38,195 nt of DNA, taken from the NCBI GenBank assembly GCA_003529325.1, contig DPVW01000056.1, positions 3,958 through 42,152 on the forward strand, in the 5' to 3' direction. A program made the position numbers and the translations under genes. This DNA comes from Candidatus Latescibacterota bacterium (GTDB taxonomy: Bacteria > Latescibacterota > UBA2968 > UBA8231). The notes beneath the pieces are model-generated. The model had not been told where the DNA came from. It did no database searches and saw only the letters and a program-made list of their open reading frames with translations. Positions 1 through 8,848 of the stretch are shown piece by piece; positions within the stretch are counted from its first letter, which is position 1, and each line of letters begins with the position of its first letter.

Positions 1-27
1 CGATCTTGCCCGCCAGGCGGGTGCCGC

Positions 28-108
28 TCACGCGGACACGGCGCGGGTAACGGATGGGGGTACGGCGATGGCGTAGTAGGTGATCAAGCCGATGATGGGT
101 GCCGTCAC
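28..108 (-). pseudogene. possible start of a peptidase C26-like (gamma-Glu-GABA hydrolase-type) gene, broken or spurious
   Basis: Directly after the stop of the glutamine-synthetase-family gene a GTG opens 26 codons before a TGA. The first residues (VTAPIIGLITYY) resemble the start of class I glutamine-amidotransferase-like C26 hydrolases, which often follow this type of ligase in polyamine catabolism. The frame closes at 28-30, and no continuation can be confirmed before the window edge. The AAAGGA upstream lies almost against the GTG, which is poor spacing. It could be a frameshifted gene running off the left end or chance; resemblance is judged by eye from 12 residues. Confidence 0.25.
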
Positions 109-114
109 GTCCTT

Positions 115-1518
115 TTAGCCACGCTCGAAATAGCGCGCCCGCTCCCAGCTGGTCACGGCTTGGTCTGCCTTACGCTGTTCGGTCTGAAAGAAGTGCACAT
201 AGTGCTCGATGACATCCTCACCGAAAGCATCCCGCAACATGGCAGAATTCGCCAACTCCGCCGTCGCTTCGGCCAGATTTGCCGGCACGCGGGTGAGATC
301 GGCGCCCTCGTAGGCATCGCCGACAAACTCCGCGGGTGGCTCCGTGTGTTGTCGTATGCCATCCAGGCCGGCGGCGAGGGTTGCTGCCAGCGCCAGATAC
401 GGATTGGCGTCGGCACCCGGAATACGTGACTCGATACGCAGGGAGTCGCCGCTGCCCACGACCCGAAACCCAGCGGTCCGATTGTCCCGGCTCCAGGCGA
501 TCGCCGTCGGCGCCCAGGATTGGTAGACGTACCGTTTGTAAGAGTTGGGGTAAGGGGCATAGAAGGGTGCGATTGCGCGGGCGTGGGCCATCCACCCACC
601 GAGAAAGTGACGGAACGTCTCCGACTCGGAGCTCCCGTCGCCGTTAGCGAAAAGATTTGTCCGTCCTTCGGCATCCCACAGACTCACATGCAGATGTGCG
701 CTGGAGCCGGCCAGGTCCGTATGCCACTTGGCCATGAAGGTCACCGAGCAGTCCTGCTGGATAGCGATCTCTTTGCAGCCATGTTTGAACAGGGCGGCAC
801 GGTCCGCCATTTCCAGCGCCTCGCTATAGCGGAAGTTGATCTCATGCTGGCCGGGAGCCCACTCCCCCTTGCTGGACTCCACCGGCACACCCGAGGCGCT
901 CATGTGACGCCGAACGGCGCCGTGATACCCTTCAGCTTTTGTTGCCGCCAGCAGATGATAGTCCTCGATGTAAGCGCCCCAGGTCTGCAACTCCTCATCA
1001 TCGTACTTCTTCTTGCGTGCTTCGTCGTATGAGTCGTGGAACAGGTAGTACTCCAGCTCTGTAGCACATCGGGCCTGCAGTCCCGCCTCGGCGAGTCGCT
1101 CGATCTGTGCCGTCAACAGTGTCCGGGGTGCCACCGCGACCGGTTCATGGTCTGGCCCCCGTTGCAGATCACAGAACACGAGAGCCGAGCGCTCGAGCCA
1201 GTCTGCCCGGCGCAGGGTCGACCAGTCGGGCACACAGTGTACATCCCCATAACCCCGGTGCCAGTTGGCGAAGGCGTAGCCGTCGACGACATCCATTTCC
1301 ATATCGACGGTGAGCAGATAATCGCAGGCATGCATACCGGCGCCCACCGTCTCCTCGAGGAAGAAGGAGCCGGTGACCCGTTTGCCCACGAGACGACCAT
1401 AGAGGTCGGGGAAACAGACGAGAACCGTATCCACCTCACCGGTTCGGACCTGCTCCCGCAGCTCGTCGAGGGTTAACATTCCGTGCGTGGAGGAAGGCAT
1501 GAGGGTCAGTGTACGCAC
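115..1518 (-). CDS. glutamine synthetase family protein (gamma-glutamyl-amide ligase-like)
   Basis: A 467-residue cytoplasmic ATP-dependent amide ligase of the glutamine synthetase fold. Visible hallmarks are the ATELEYYLF metal-binding glutamates near residues 153-160, GQHEINFRYSEAL near 223-235, HLHVSLWD near 275-282, the NRTAGFRV arginine region, and RIESRIPGADANPYLALAA near the C-terminus. The length fits GlnA/PuuA-type enzymes. The divergent N-terminus and catabolic setting suggest an amine other than ammonia, as in gamma-glutamylputrescine synthetase, but the substrate is inferred. The start is uncertain: GTG 1518, ATG 1500 or ATG 1479 (MLTLDELREQ, where family similarity begins); none has a clear ribosome site. 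It diverges from the Gfo/Idh/MocA gene at 1576 across a short shared promoter gap. Confidence 0.9.
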   Translation of the reverse strand: MRTLTLMPSSTHGMLTLDELREQVRTGEVDTVLVCFPDLYGRLVGKRVTGSFFLEETVGAGMHACDYLLTVDMEMDVVDGYAFANWHRGYGDVHCVPDWSTLRRADWLERSALVFCDLQRGPDHEPVAVAPRTLLTAQIERLAEAGLQARCATELEYYLFHDSYDEARKKKYDDEELQTWGAYIEDYHLLAATKAEGYHGAVRRHMSASGVPVESSKGEWAPGQHEINFRYSEALEMADRAALFKHGCKEIAIQQDCSVTFMAKWHTDLAGSSAHLHVSLWDAEGRTNLFANGDGSSESETFRHFLGGWMAHARAIAPFYAPYPNSYKRYVYQSWAPTAIAWSRDNRTAGFRVVGSGDSLRIESRIPGADANPYLALAATLAAGLDGIRQHTEPPAEFVGDAYEGADLTRVPANLAEATAELANSAMLRDAFGEDVIEHYVHFFQTEQRKADQAVTSWERARYFERG

Positions 1519-1575
1519 CCTTTCGGGGCAGCCGCAAGCTGGTGGGGACCTGCATGATTCCCTTTCTTCGACTGC

Positions 1576-2829
1576 ATGTCAGAGCCCAGGATCAGAGTCG
1601 GAGTCATCGGTGTGGGCCGCGGTCGTTCCTTTGCCGGCGGTGCCTCGGAGAGAGTGGGCATGGAGCTTGTCGCTCTGTGTGATAGCTGGGAGGAAAAGCT
1701 CGAAGAGGCGGGCCGGGAATTTGGCGTGCCGACCTATACCGACTACGAGCGGTTTTTGCAACACGACATGGATGCCGTCGTGCTGGCCAACTATTTCCAC
1801 GAGCACGCCCCCTTTGCGATCCGTGCCCTGCGGGCGGGCAAGCATGTGATGAGTGAGACCGCCGCCAACACCACCCTCGCCGAGGGCGTCGCTCTCTGTC
1901 GCGCCGTCGAGGAGACCGGTCGCACCTACATGTTCGCCGAAAACTACCCGTATACCGTGTTCAATCAGGAGATGCGACGCCTCTACCGGACGGGCGAGAT
2001 CGGCGCAGCAACCTACGCTGAGGGCGAGTATAATCACCCGATGACGCAGGATTCGCGTCTCCGTCTGTCCCCTGGTCGCAATCATTGGCGCAACTGGATA
2101 CCCTCCACCTACTACTGCACCCACGCCCTGGCGCCCCTGGTCTACATCACCGACACGATGCCGGTCCGCGTCAACGCCCTGTCCATCCCCTGCGACCGGG
2201 TTGAGCGGGATGTGGCACGCGTATCCGACGCCGGCTCCGTCATCCTCTGTCGCATGGACAATGGCGCCGTCTTCCGCCTCTTCGGTCTGATCCTGCCGGG
2301 ACATAGCTGTTGGTATCGTGTACACGGCGACCGGGGGGCGATGGAGATCACCCGCGGGGACGGCTATTATGGATCAGGGCAGGTCCGCGTCTGGCACGAA
2401 GAATGGGACACGCCGGAGGGCGTCGAAACCGAGCGTGTGTACAAGCCGGAATGGCCGGAACATGGCGACCTCGCCAGCAAGGCCGGCCACGGTGGTGGGG
2501 ATTTCTGGACCCCTTTTCATTTCGCCAACGCCATCCGCTCTGGGGAGCCCCCATTTCTCGACGTCTACCGTGGTGTCGCCATGTCGTCGGTGGGCATCGT
2601 CGCCTGGAAAAGCGCACTCGAAGAGGGCACACCCGTAGCCCTGCCCGATTTCCGTGACGAGACGAGTCGCGCTGCATTCGAAAACGACCACTGGTCCCCC
2701 TGGCCTGCGGATGCCGGTCCGGGACAGCCACCCCCCAGTATCCGCGGATTCCGGGATCCGGACCCGCAGGGACTGGCCAAGGGCCAGCAGATCTGGCGCG
2801 AGATGGGATATGGCGGCGATGACCTGTAA
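1576..2829 (+). CDS. Gfo/Idh/MocA family oxidoreductase
   Basis: A 417-residue NAD(P)-dependent oxidoreductase, probably acting on a sugar, inositol or sugar acid. The N-terminal Rossmann fold shows VGVIGVGRGRSF at residues 8-19. The usual EKP motif (catalytic Lys) is replaced by HVMSETAANT near residues 90-99, so the usual Lys is absent; an AENYPYT segment follows near 123-129. Subfamilies without the EKP lysine exist, so this need not mean inactivity. The C-terminal half is the usual alpha/beta substrate domain. It is the first gene of a co-directional cluster; the fbp remnant starts 18 bases after its stop behind a strong AGGAGGAGG. Confidence 0.88.
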   Translation: MSEPRIRVGVIGVGRGRSFAGGASERVGMELVALCDSWEEKLEEAGREFGVPTYTDYERFLQHDMDAVVLANYFHEHAPFAIRALRAGKHVMSETAANTTLAEGVALCRAVEETGRTYMFAENYPYTVFNQEMRRLYRTGEIGAATYAEGEYNHPMTQDSRLRLSPGRNHWRNWIPSTYYCTHALAPLVYITDTMPVRVNALSIPCDRVERDVARVSDAGSVILCRMDNGAVFRLFGLILPGHSCWYRVHGDRGAMEITRGDGYYGSGQVRVWHEEWDTPEGVETERVYKPEWPEHGDLASKAGHGGGDFWTPFHFANAIRSGEPPFLDVYRGVAMSSVGIVAWKSALEEGTPVALPDFRDETSRAAFENDHWSPWPADAGPGQPPPSIRGFRDPDPQGLAKGQQIWREMGYGGDDL

Positions 2830-2847
2830 CAGGAGGAGGCAAGACCG

Positions 2848-3824
2848 TTGGACATTGGCACGACGCTCACCGTTTCCTAGTCGAACAACAACGCCGCTTC
2901 CCCGGTGTCTCGGGCAGATTCACTGCCCTGCTCGAAGAGATCGCCACCGCTGCCAAGCTCATCGGCCGCGAGGTCAACAAGGCGGGACTTGCCGAGATGA
3001 TGGGGCTTACGGGGCGCACCAATGTGCATGGCGAGCAGGTGCAGGCCCTCGACGAATTCTCCAACTGGACCGTGATCTGAACCCTCGACCACATCGGGCT
3101 TCTGGCCGGTATGGCATCGGAGGAGATGGAAGACATCTATCCCATCCCCCAGCACCTATGTCCTCGTCTTCGATCCTGTCGACGGCTCCTCGAATATCGA
3201 CGTCAACGTCAGCATCGGGACGATCTTCTCGATCTACCGCTGCACCGATACAAAAAATCTAAAGCTGGCCGATTTTCTGCACCCCGGTCGCCAGCAGTTG
3301 TGCGCTGGGTACATTATCTACCGCTCCAGTACATGCTCGTGTATACCACGGGCTCGGGCGTCCACGGTTTCACCCTCGATCCGACAATCGGTGAATTCCT
3401 CCTGTCCCACCATGACATCCAGATGCCGGAGCAAGGTACCATCTACAGCGTCAACGAAGCACATGCCCCTGGGTGGGACCCGCGCGTGCGTGCCTTCGTT
3501 GACGGCCTGAAAGGAAGCGGGCGAGCGGCGCGTTACATCGGCTCCCTCGTCTCCGACTTTCATTGGAATCTGTTGAAAGGGGGTCTGTTCCTCTACCCGC
3601 CTGAAGAACGGGCGCCGGAGGACAAGCTGCGGCTGGTCTACGAGGCAAATCCCCTCGGCTTCATCGCGGAACAGGCTGGGGGCTCAGCAAGCACCGGAAC
3701 CGGGCCGATCCTCGATCTCGTGCCAGCGACATTGCATCAGCGCGTGCCACTCGCCATCGGCAGCCGCCAGGACGTCGCCGACTACGAAGCGGCCCTCGCC
3801 GCACCCGAGGAAACAGGTCCATGA
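2848..3824 (+). pseudogene. fbp: fructose-1,6-bisphosphatase, class I, disrupted by three frameshifts and one stop
   Basis: Read across frames this encodes nearly the whole class I FBPase: start TTG 2848 behind AGGAGGAGG (2831-2839), [34 protein letters not shown] (metal-binding Glu pair), [18 protein letters not shown] (catalytic loop), [32 protein letters not shown] and KLRLVYEANPLGF. The frame is broken by a missing base near 2870, an in-frame TGA at 3078-3080 (aligned with a usually basic or neutral position), one extra base in a run of five Cs at 3146-3150, and a missing base near 3332. Active-site motifs are kept, so decay is recent or the read is in error. The last codon overlaps the next ATG (3821), as in a translationally coupled operon. 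Confidence 0.85.
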
Positions 3825-4546
3825 GCGACGCCACCGTGCGCTACAGCGACCTGCGCCCACACCAGTTCAGGGCCCGTCTCGCCGAGCGCCCCGTCGCCTA
3901 CCTGCCGCTGGGCACCCTGGAATGGCACGGAGAACACCTGCCCCTCGGTGCAGACGCCATCATCAGCGAGGGACTGATGTGCGAATGCGCCAGTCGCTTC
4001 GGCGGCATCGTCATGCCCCCCATACACCTCGGCCCCGACCGTGCGACGCTACAGTCCGATGGCGGACTCCTTGTCGGTATGGACACGGCGGAAGGCGTTA
4101 CCGATCCGCACCGACAACTCGATGGCAGCTGCTACTGGCTCAGCCAGGGGCTGTTCCTGCAACTCGTTGACGCCATACTGGCACAATTGAAGCGTGCCGG
4201 ATTCCGTGCCGTCTTCGCCGATGGCCACGGTCCGTCTCGCAGTTCGTGGGTCGCCAATCTGCCCGAGCGGGAACAACGTTTTGGCATGAACCTTCTTGGT
4301 GTTACCGCTGAGGTGCGCCAACATTGGCGCAGCCAGATGGATCACGCCGCCCGCAATGAGACGTCGCTGGTCATGGCGCTGCGCCCGAAACTGGCCGATC
4401 TGGGGCAGTTGGACGAGGACCGCAGCGTGTGGCCTCAGGGCGTCGGTGGACAGGACCCCCGCGATGCCAGCGCTGACGAGGGCCGCCAATTGCTTGATGC
4501 CTCCATCCCGATTGTCGGCCGTCTGCTCGACGCTGCCGGCGTATAA
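3821..4546 (+). CDS. creatininase family protein (first copy)
   Basis: A 241-residue cytoplasmic metal-dependent amidohydrolase of the creatininase fold. The metal-site signature is present: LPLGTLEWHGEHLPLGADA (Glu, His and Asp ligands, residues about 28-45), DGHGPSRSSW (in place of the usual NGHGGN, near 136-145) and NETSLVMALRP (Glu, near 185-195). Family members hydrolyse cyclic or linear amides such as creatinine, formamides or lactams; the substrate here is unknown. The start overlaps the stop of the fbp remnant by four bases. A second, clearly different member follows 10 bases downstream, so the pair may form a heteromer or act on successive intermediates. Confidence 0.88.
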   Translation: MSDATVRYSDLRPHQFRARLAERPVAYLPLGTLEWHGEHLPLGADAIISEGLMCECASRFGGIVMPPIHLGPDRATLQSDGGLLVGMDTAEGVTDPHRQLDGSCYWLSQGLFLQLVDAILAQLKRAGFRAVFADGHGPSRSSWVANLPEREQRFGMNLLGVTAEVRQHWRSQMDHAARNETSLVMALRPKLADLGQLDEDRSVWPQGVGGQDPRDASADEGRQLLDASIPIVGRLLDAAGV

Positions 4547-4556
4547 AGGAGATCCG

Positions 4557-5342
4557 ATGACCGTTCAAATGCATGAGATGACTCGTGAGCAGATCAAGGC
4601 CATCGCCCCCACGGCGATCGCTGTGCTCTGCACCGCCGCCACCGAGCAGCACGGGCCACACATGGCGGTAGGTACCGACACGCTGCTGGTGAGTACTGTC
4701 GCCGAGCGTGCAGCACTGGCGGCGGCTGATACCGTGCCGGTGGTGATCACGCCGCCGCTGGCTTTCGGCAGCTCGCATCATCACTATCCCTTTGGCGGCA
4801 CGATCTCGCTGACGAGTCAGACCTTTGCGGGTGTTGTCGTGGAAGTTCTCGAGGGTTTGGTGCGCACCGGTTTCCGCCATCTCGTCGTGCTCAACGGTCA
4901 CGGAGGCAACAAAGATCTGGTCGGCATGGCCAGCCAGGATCTCGTCAACCGTCTCGACTTTCCGGCGACCGTCGCCTCCGCCAACTACTGGGATATCGCC
5001 AAACCGGCTATGGTCGAAGCAGGTCTGCTGCCAGCACCGAGAATCCCAGGACATGCCGGTCACTTCGAGACCTCCGCCATTCTCTCGTTGCGCCCCGATT
5101 GGGTCGACGAGACCGCACGCGCTGGCGTACGGGACATGGAGGGTGAAGGCTCCGGCCTCGATGTCGATCTCACGGGCGCCGTCGTGCAGACCTACGGCGC
5201 CTGGGGCAAGGGTCCGGGCCACACCGACAATCCTGCCGCCGCCACCGCCGAGTTGGGGGAAAAATTGCTCGACATCGCCGCCACTGAAGTCGCCCGTTTC
5301 CTGCGCGACTTCAGCAAGGTTCCCGGCCCGGTCACCGACTGA
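4557..5342 (+). CDS. creatininase family protein (second copy)
   Basis: A 261-residue creatininase-fold hydrolase, closer to the family consensus than its upstream neighbour. Ligand motifs are TAATEQHGPHMAVGTD near residues 24-39, LNGHGGNKDL near 117-126, and GHFETSAILSLRPDWVD near 169-185. The ATG at 4557 is chosen because AAGGAG lies 6 bases before it and because the reading frame further upstream is only an overlap with the preceding gene. The stop is two bases from the ATG of the iron-containing dehydrogenase. Substrate unknown; a role in opening a lactam or hydrolysing an amide is a family-based guess. Confidence 0.9.
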   Translation: MTVQMHEMTREQIKAIAPTAIAVLCTAATEQHGPHMAVGTDTLLVSTVAERAALAAADTVPVVITPPLAFGSSHHHYPFGGTISLTSQTFAGVVVEVLEGLVRTGFRHLVVLNGHGGNKDLVGMASQDLVNRLDFPATVASANYWDIAKPAMVEAGLLPAPRIPGHAGHFETSAILSLRPDWVDETARAGVRDMEGEGSGLDVDLTGAVVQTYGAWGKGPGHTDNPAAATAELGEKLLDIAATEVARFLRDFSKVPGPVTD

Positions 5343-5344
5343 CT

Positions 5345-6619
5345 ATGGAACGGGACACCGCTTTTGAAATGGCCGCCTCCGCCATTCGTTTTGGCGCCGG
5401 CATCACAGCAGAAGTCGGCATGGATCTGGCCGACATGGGTCTGGGTCGCGTCCTCGTCGTCACCGACGCCAACCTCGCCGCGCTACCACCGGTCGCCGTA
5501 GTCCGTCAGTCACTCGACGACGCCGGTGTCAGCCACGACCTCTACGATGGCGTCCATGTGGAGCCCACCGACGCTTCCTTCAAGGACGCCATCCGGATCG
5601 CCACCGAGGGCGACTACGAAGGGTACGTCGCCGTCGGCGGCGGCTCCAGCATCGATACGGCAAAAGCGGCCAATCTGTACGCCTCGCACCCACCGGCGGA
5701 CTTCCTCGACTACGTCAACGCCCCTATCGGCAAAGGACTGCCCGCTCCCGGACCACTCAAACCACTGATCGCCATCCCGACCACGGCGGGAACAGGCTCG
5801 GAGACGACGGGTGTCGCCATCTTTGATTTTGTGGAGATGAAGGCGAAAACCGGTATCGCCCATCGTCGCCTGAAGCCGACACTGGGACTCATCGATCCCG
5901 ACAATACGAAAAGCCTGCCACCGGCGGTGGCTGCCTCGACCGGACTCGATGTGCTCAGCCACGCCCTGGAATCGTATACCGCAATTCCCTTCGACCAGCG
6001 ACCACGCCCCGAGCGTCCGATCCTGCGACCCTCCTACCAGGGCTCCAATCCGATCTCGGATCTGTGGGCACTTGAAGCGCTGCGTATGATGGCCCAGTAT
6101 CTACCCCGCGCCGTCGCCGGCGATGACGAGGCCCGCGGTCAGATGCTGCTGGCGGCAGCCTTTGCCGGCATCGGCTTCGGCAACGCCGGCGTCCATCTCC
6201 CCCATGGCATGTCCTATCCCGTCGCCGGCATGGTGCGCCACTACATGCCCCCTGGTTATGACGTCGATCACGCCATGGTGCCACACGGCAACGCCGTCAT
6301 CGTCAATGCCCCCGCCGTCTTTCGTTTCACCGCTGAGGCCAACCCACAACGACACCTGCACGCCGCCGGCGTCCTTGGCGCGGATCTATCCTCAGCGACC
6401 CCGGAGGATGCAGGCAAGGTGTTGGCCGATACGATCATCGACTTCATGCGGCGACTCGATGTGCCGAATGGACTGCAGGCACTGGGCTACACCGCCGATG
6501 ACATTCCCGCCCTGGTGGAAGGCACGCTACCGCAGCATCGGGTGACGAAGTTGTCGCCACGGGCAGCCGAGGCCCAGGAGTTGACCGCCCTGTTCGAGGA
6601 TGCGATGCACTACTGGTAG
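5345..6619 (+). CDS. iron-containing alcohol dehydrogenase, hydroxyacid-oxoacid transhydrogenase-like
   Basis: A 424-residue group III (Fe-dependent) dehydrogenase. Motifs: YVAVGGGSSIDTAKAANLYAS (nucleotide site, near 99-119), IPTTAGTGSETTGVAIFD, and the metal ligands in GLDVLSHALESY, GNAGVHLPHGMSYP and DHAMVPHGNAV. The lid region LRPSYQGSNPISDLWAL and the C-terminal GTLPQHRVTKL closely match what I remember of mitochondrial ADHFE1, which couples 4-hydroxybutyrate oxidation to reduction of 2-oxoglutarate without free cofactor. The family call is firm; the transhydrogenase activity is inferred from resemblance. Gene context suggests oxidation of a hydroxy acid intermediate. Confidence 0.88.
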   Translation: MERDTAFEMAASAIRFGAGITAEVGMDLADMGLGRVLVVTDANLAALPPVAVVRQSLDDAGVSHDLYDGVHVEPTDASFKDAIRIATEGDYEGYVAVGGGSSIDTAKAANLYASHPPADFLDYVNAPIGKGLPAPGPLKPLIAIPTTAGTGSETTGVAIFDFVEMKAKTGIAHRRLKPTLGLIDPDNTKSLPPAVAASTGLDVLSHALESYTAIPFDQRPRPERPILRPSYQGSNPISDLWALEALRMMAQYLPRAVAGDDEARGQMLLAAAFAGIGFGNAGVHLPHGMSYPVAGMVRHYMPPGYDVDHAMVPHGNAVIVNAPAVFRFTAEANPQRHLHAAGVLGADLSSATPEDAGKVLADTIIDFMRRLDVPNGLQALGYTADDIPALVEGTLPQHRVTKLSPRAAEAQELTALFEDAMHYW

Positions 6620-6669
6620 CAGACAACTCCGCCTCGACCACGGATCAAAATTCCCCAAAGGAGCAGATC

Positions 6670-7683
6670 ATGTACATCGGAACACAGGGCAGATTCGCCG
6701 AAGATCACGATCTGGAGATGCTCGCACAGCTTGGCGTGAACAATATCGACACGACGCCCAGCGAGCCCCTCAGCGAATGGACCACAGAACTGCTGACCAG
6801 TTATCGCGAACGCTGCGCCAAATACGGGATCGACCTCGAGATGATGCACCTGATCGGCTCGGGGAGTGCCCTCAAGGACGAGGCGACGGGTGCCATCTTT
6901 CTGCAACCCAGTGATGCGCGTCAGCGCCAACTCGACCTGGTCTGCGACGTGATTCGTATGGCGGGACAAGCGGGGCTTCGCGGCTTCAACTACAACATCA
7001 CCATCCTCGGCCATCTGCGCACCGAATCGACGACGGGCCGCGGTGGCGCCCGCCTGTCGACTTTCGACTACGAAGAACTGATCACGAAGGGCAGTCCGCG
7101 AGAGAAAGGGGCGACGGGTTCCTCGGAGTTCGAGGATGGCCCTGCCGACGCCGACGAAATGTGGGAGCGGATCGACTACTGGTTGAAGCGGGTGATTCCC
7201 GTAGCCGAAGAATACAATGTCCAGCTGGCATGCCATCCTTCCGACCCGGGGATCGGTGTGGGCAACACCTACCGAGGCGTCGATCGGGTGCTGGGGATGT
7301 CGGAAGGCTTCAAGAAACTGATCAGCCTGTACGACAGTCCCTGCAATGGTCTGAACTTCTGCGTCGGTTGCATGTCGGAGTGTCTGGAAAACCCGGCGGA
7401 AGAGGTGTATGATGTCATCCGCTACTTCGGCGAGCGCAAGAAGATCTTCAACATCCACTACCGGAACATCAAAGGCGGTCTGCGCAAATTTGTCGAGGTC
7501 TTCCCCGACGAGGGGGATGTGGACATGATCAAAGTCCTACGCACGCTGAAAGAGGTCGACTATCCGTACATGATCATGCCAGATCACGTACCGGGGATCT
7601 CCGGTCCGGAACCGGGTCGCGTCGGCTACGCTTATGTCTTTGGCTACATCCACGCAGCCTTGGCTGCGGTCAACTCGAACTGA
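6670..7683 (+). CDS. mannonate dehydratase-like TIM-barrel protein (UxuA family)
   Basis: A 337-residue TIM-barrel protein. UxuA-type signatures are visible: LACHPSDPGIG near 193-203, NGLNFCVGCMSE near 227-238, FNIHYRNIKGG near 261-271, FPDEGDVDM near 279-287 and MIMPDHVPG near 304-312. These supply the His, Cys, His and Asp that bind metal in mannonate dehydratase. It is slightly short for E. coli UxuA (about 394) but near Gram-positive and environmental forms. The reaction would be dehydration of D-mannonate or another aldonate to a 2-keto-3-deoxy acid; the true substrate is not shown. ATG 6670 follows AAAGGAG at 6657-6663. It is the last gene of the cluster and its 3' end overlaps the convergent gene by 14 bases. 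Confidence 0.8.
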   Translation: MYIGTQGRFAEDHDLEMLAQLGVNNIDTTPSEPLSEWTTELLTSYRERCAKYGIDLEMMHLIGSGSALKDEATGAIFLQPSDARQRQLDLVCDVIRMAGQAGLRGFNYNITILGHLRTESTTGRGGARLSTFDYEELITKGSPREKGATGSSEFEDGPADADEMWERIDYWLKRVIPVAEEYNVQLACHPSDPGIGVGNTYRGVDRVLGMSEGFKKLISLYDSPCNGLNFCVGCMSECLENPAEEVYDVIRYFGERKKIFNIHYRNIKGGLRKFVEVFPDEGDVDMIKVLRTLKEVDYPYMIMPDHVPGISGPEPGRVGYAYVFGYIHAALAAVNSN

Positions 7684-8800
7684 GTAAACGCGCTCGACCT
7701 GCGATCAGATCATCGAACAATTCATCGAAGAGATCGCGATCCACCGGTAGGCGGATCACCTCGCGTCGGATACCAGCCAGCAGGATGGCACAGATCAATT
7801 CCGTCGTCACTCGGGCACTGCGACCGTCGGTGATGGGTATGCCACCATCGAGGGCGGCGGCGATGAAGCTGTCGAGTAGACTCGGCGACGCCACCTGGCC
7901 ACAGTCGACATCTTCCCACGCGGGCACCGCACGACCGGTGAGGGCGGCGTCCTTACGACCGATCAATTCCGTCAGAGGCCGCTCGTAGCGACCGATGCGG
8001 AACACCTCGGGTCTGTCCGGCACGTTGGCATTGCGCTCATCCTGCCACAGGATGCTGCCACTCTCCCCGGCGATCTGTCGGTAGTTGAGGCATCGGTCCC
8101 AGGTGCTGAATTGTAGACTCGCCAGTGCGCCGGAGGCGAAACGGACCGTCGCCACAGCTGTGTCCTCCACCTCGTGACGGTGTCCGCGATTCATGAGAGT
8201 CGCCGAGACCTCCTCTGGGGGGCCCAGGAGCCAGCAGAGCAGATCGATATCATGACTGGCCTGGTTCAATAACACGCCCCCACCGGCATGGGCCCAACTG
8301 CTGCGCCACGGATCACGGTCGTAGTAGGATTCGGGGCGGGTTTCCAGCCACTGCCAGACGACGCGTTGCACCTGACCGATGGCGCCGCTGTCGATGATCT
8401 GCTTGAGCCGGTGGTTTCCCGCATACGTGCGATACTGATGTCCCACGGCCAACACCCGCTGCGCCCGATCGGCGGCCTCCACCATACGGTCTGCATCGCT
8501 GATGCGGATGGCGATCGGCTTCTCGACATAGACGTGCAGGCCCCGCTCGAGTGCAGCCAGCGACATCGGCGCATGCAGGTGATGGGGAGTGGCGATGATG
8601 ACCGCGTCGAGTCCATCCACGTCATCGAGAAGTTCGTCGAGGCTGGCACAGACACGAGCATCGACCGCCTCGACCAGGGCGCTGGCGGCGGTGGTGTCGA
8701 TGTCGGCGACGGCGACGAGATTTGCCCGAGCGTGCCTGGTGAGTGCCTGCACATGGCCACGTCCGACCCCTCGAACTCCGACGACTGCAGTCTTGAGCAT
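7670..8800 (-). CDS. Gfo/Idh/MocA family oxidoreductase with intact EKP motif
   Basis: A 376-residue NAD(P)-dependent sugar or polyol dehydrogenase. The N-terminus has a Rossmann start (MLKTAVVGVRGVGRGHVQAL), then ATPHHLHAPMS near 70-80 and HVYVEKPIAI near 90-99, with the catalytic-region Lys present, unlike the copy at 1576. The C-terminal domain includes LLNQASHDIDLLCWLLG, the usual conserved His/Asp pair. It lies downstream of murB on the same strand, 48 bases apart, and converges with the mannonate-dehydratase-like gene; it may serve the same catabolic route or be read with murB. Confidence 0.88.
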   Translation of the reverse strand: MLKTAVVGVRGVGRGHVQALTRHARANLVAVADIDTTAASALVEAVDARVCASLDELLDDVDGLDAVIIATPHHLHAPMSLAALERGLHVYVEKPIAIRISDADRMVEAADRAQRVLAVGHQYRTYAGNHRLKQIIDSGAIGQVQRVVWQWLETRPESYYDRDPWRSSWAHAGGGVLLNQASHDIDLLCWLLGPPEEVSATLMNRGHRHEVEDTAVATVRFASGALASLQFSTWDRCLNYRQIAGESGSILWQDERNANVPDRPEVFRIGRYERPLTELIGRKDAALTGRAVPAWEDVDCGQVASPSLLDSFIAAALDGGIPITDGRSARVTTELICAILLAGIRREVIRLPVDRDLFDELFDDLIAGRARLLSSS

Positions 8801-8848
8801 TGGGCTATCTCAGGTAAAGGGAAACTGTGGCGAAACACCTCGTGTCGA

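Noticed and set aside
520..1476. Long plus-strand frames opposite the glutamine-synthetase gene
   Set aside because: They mirror a strongly conserved gene on the other strand and lack family motifs; shadow frames are common at this GC content.
3078..3080. TGA in the fbp remnant as a selenocysteine codon
   Set aside because: Selenocysteine is not known in this enzyme, the position is not catalytic, there are three frameshifts as well, and no SECIS-like hairpin is evident.
4371..5222. 283-codon minus-strand frame opposite the second creatininase
   Set aside because: It is antisense to a gene with clear metal-site motifs and shows no motif of its own.
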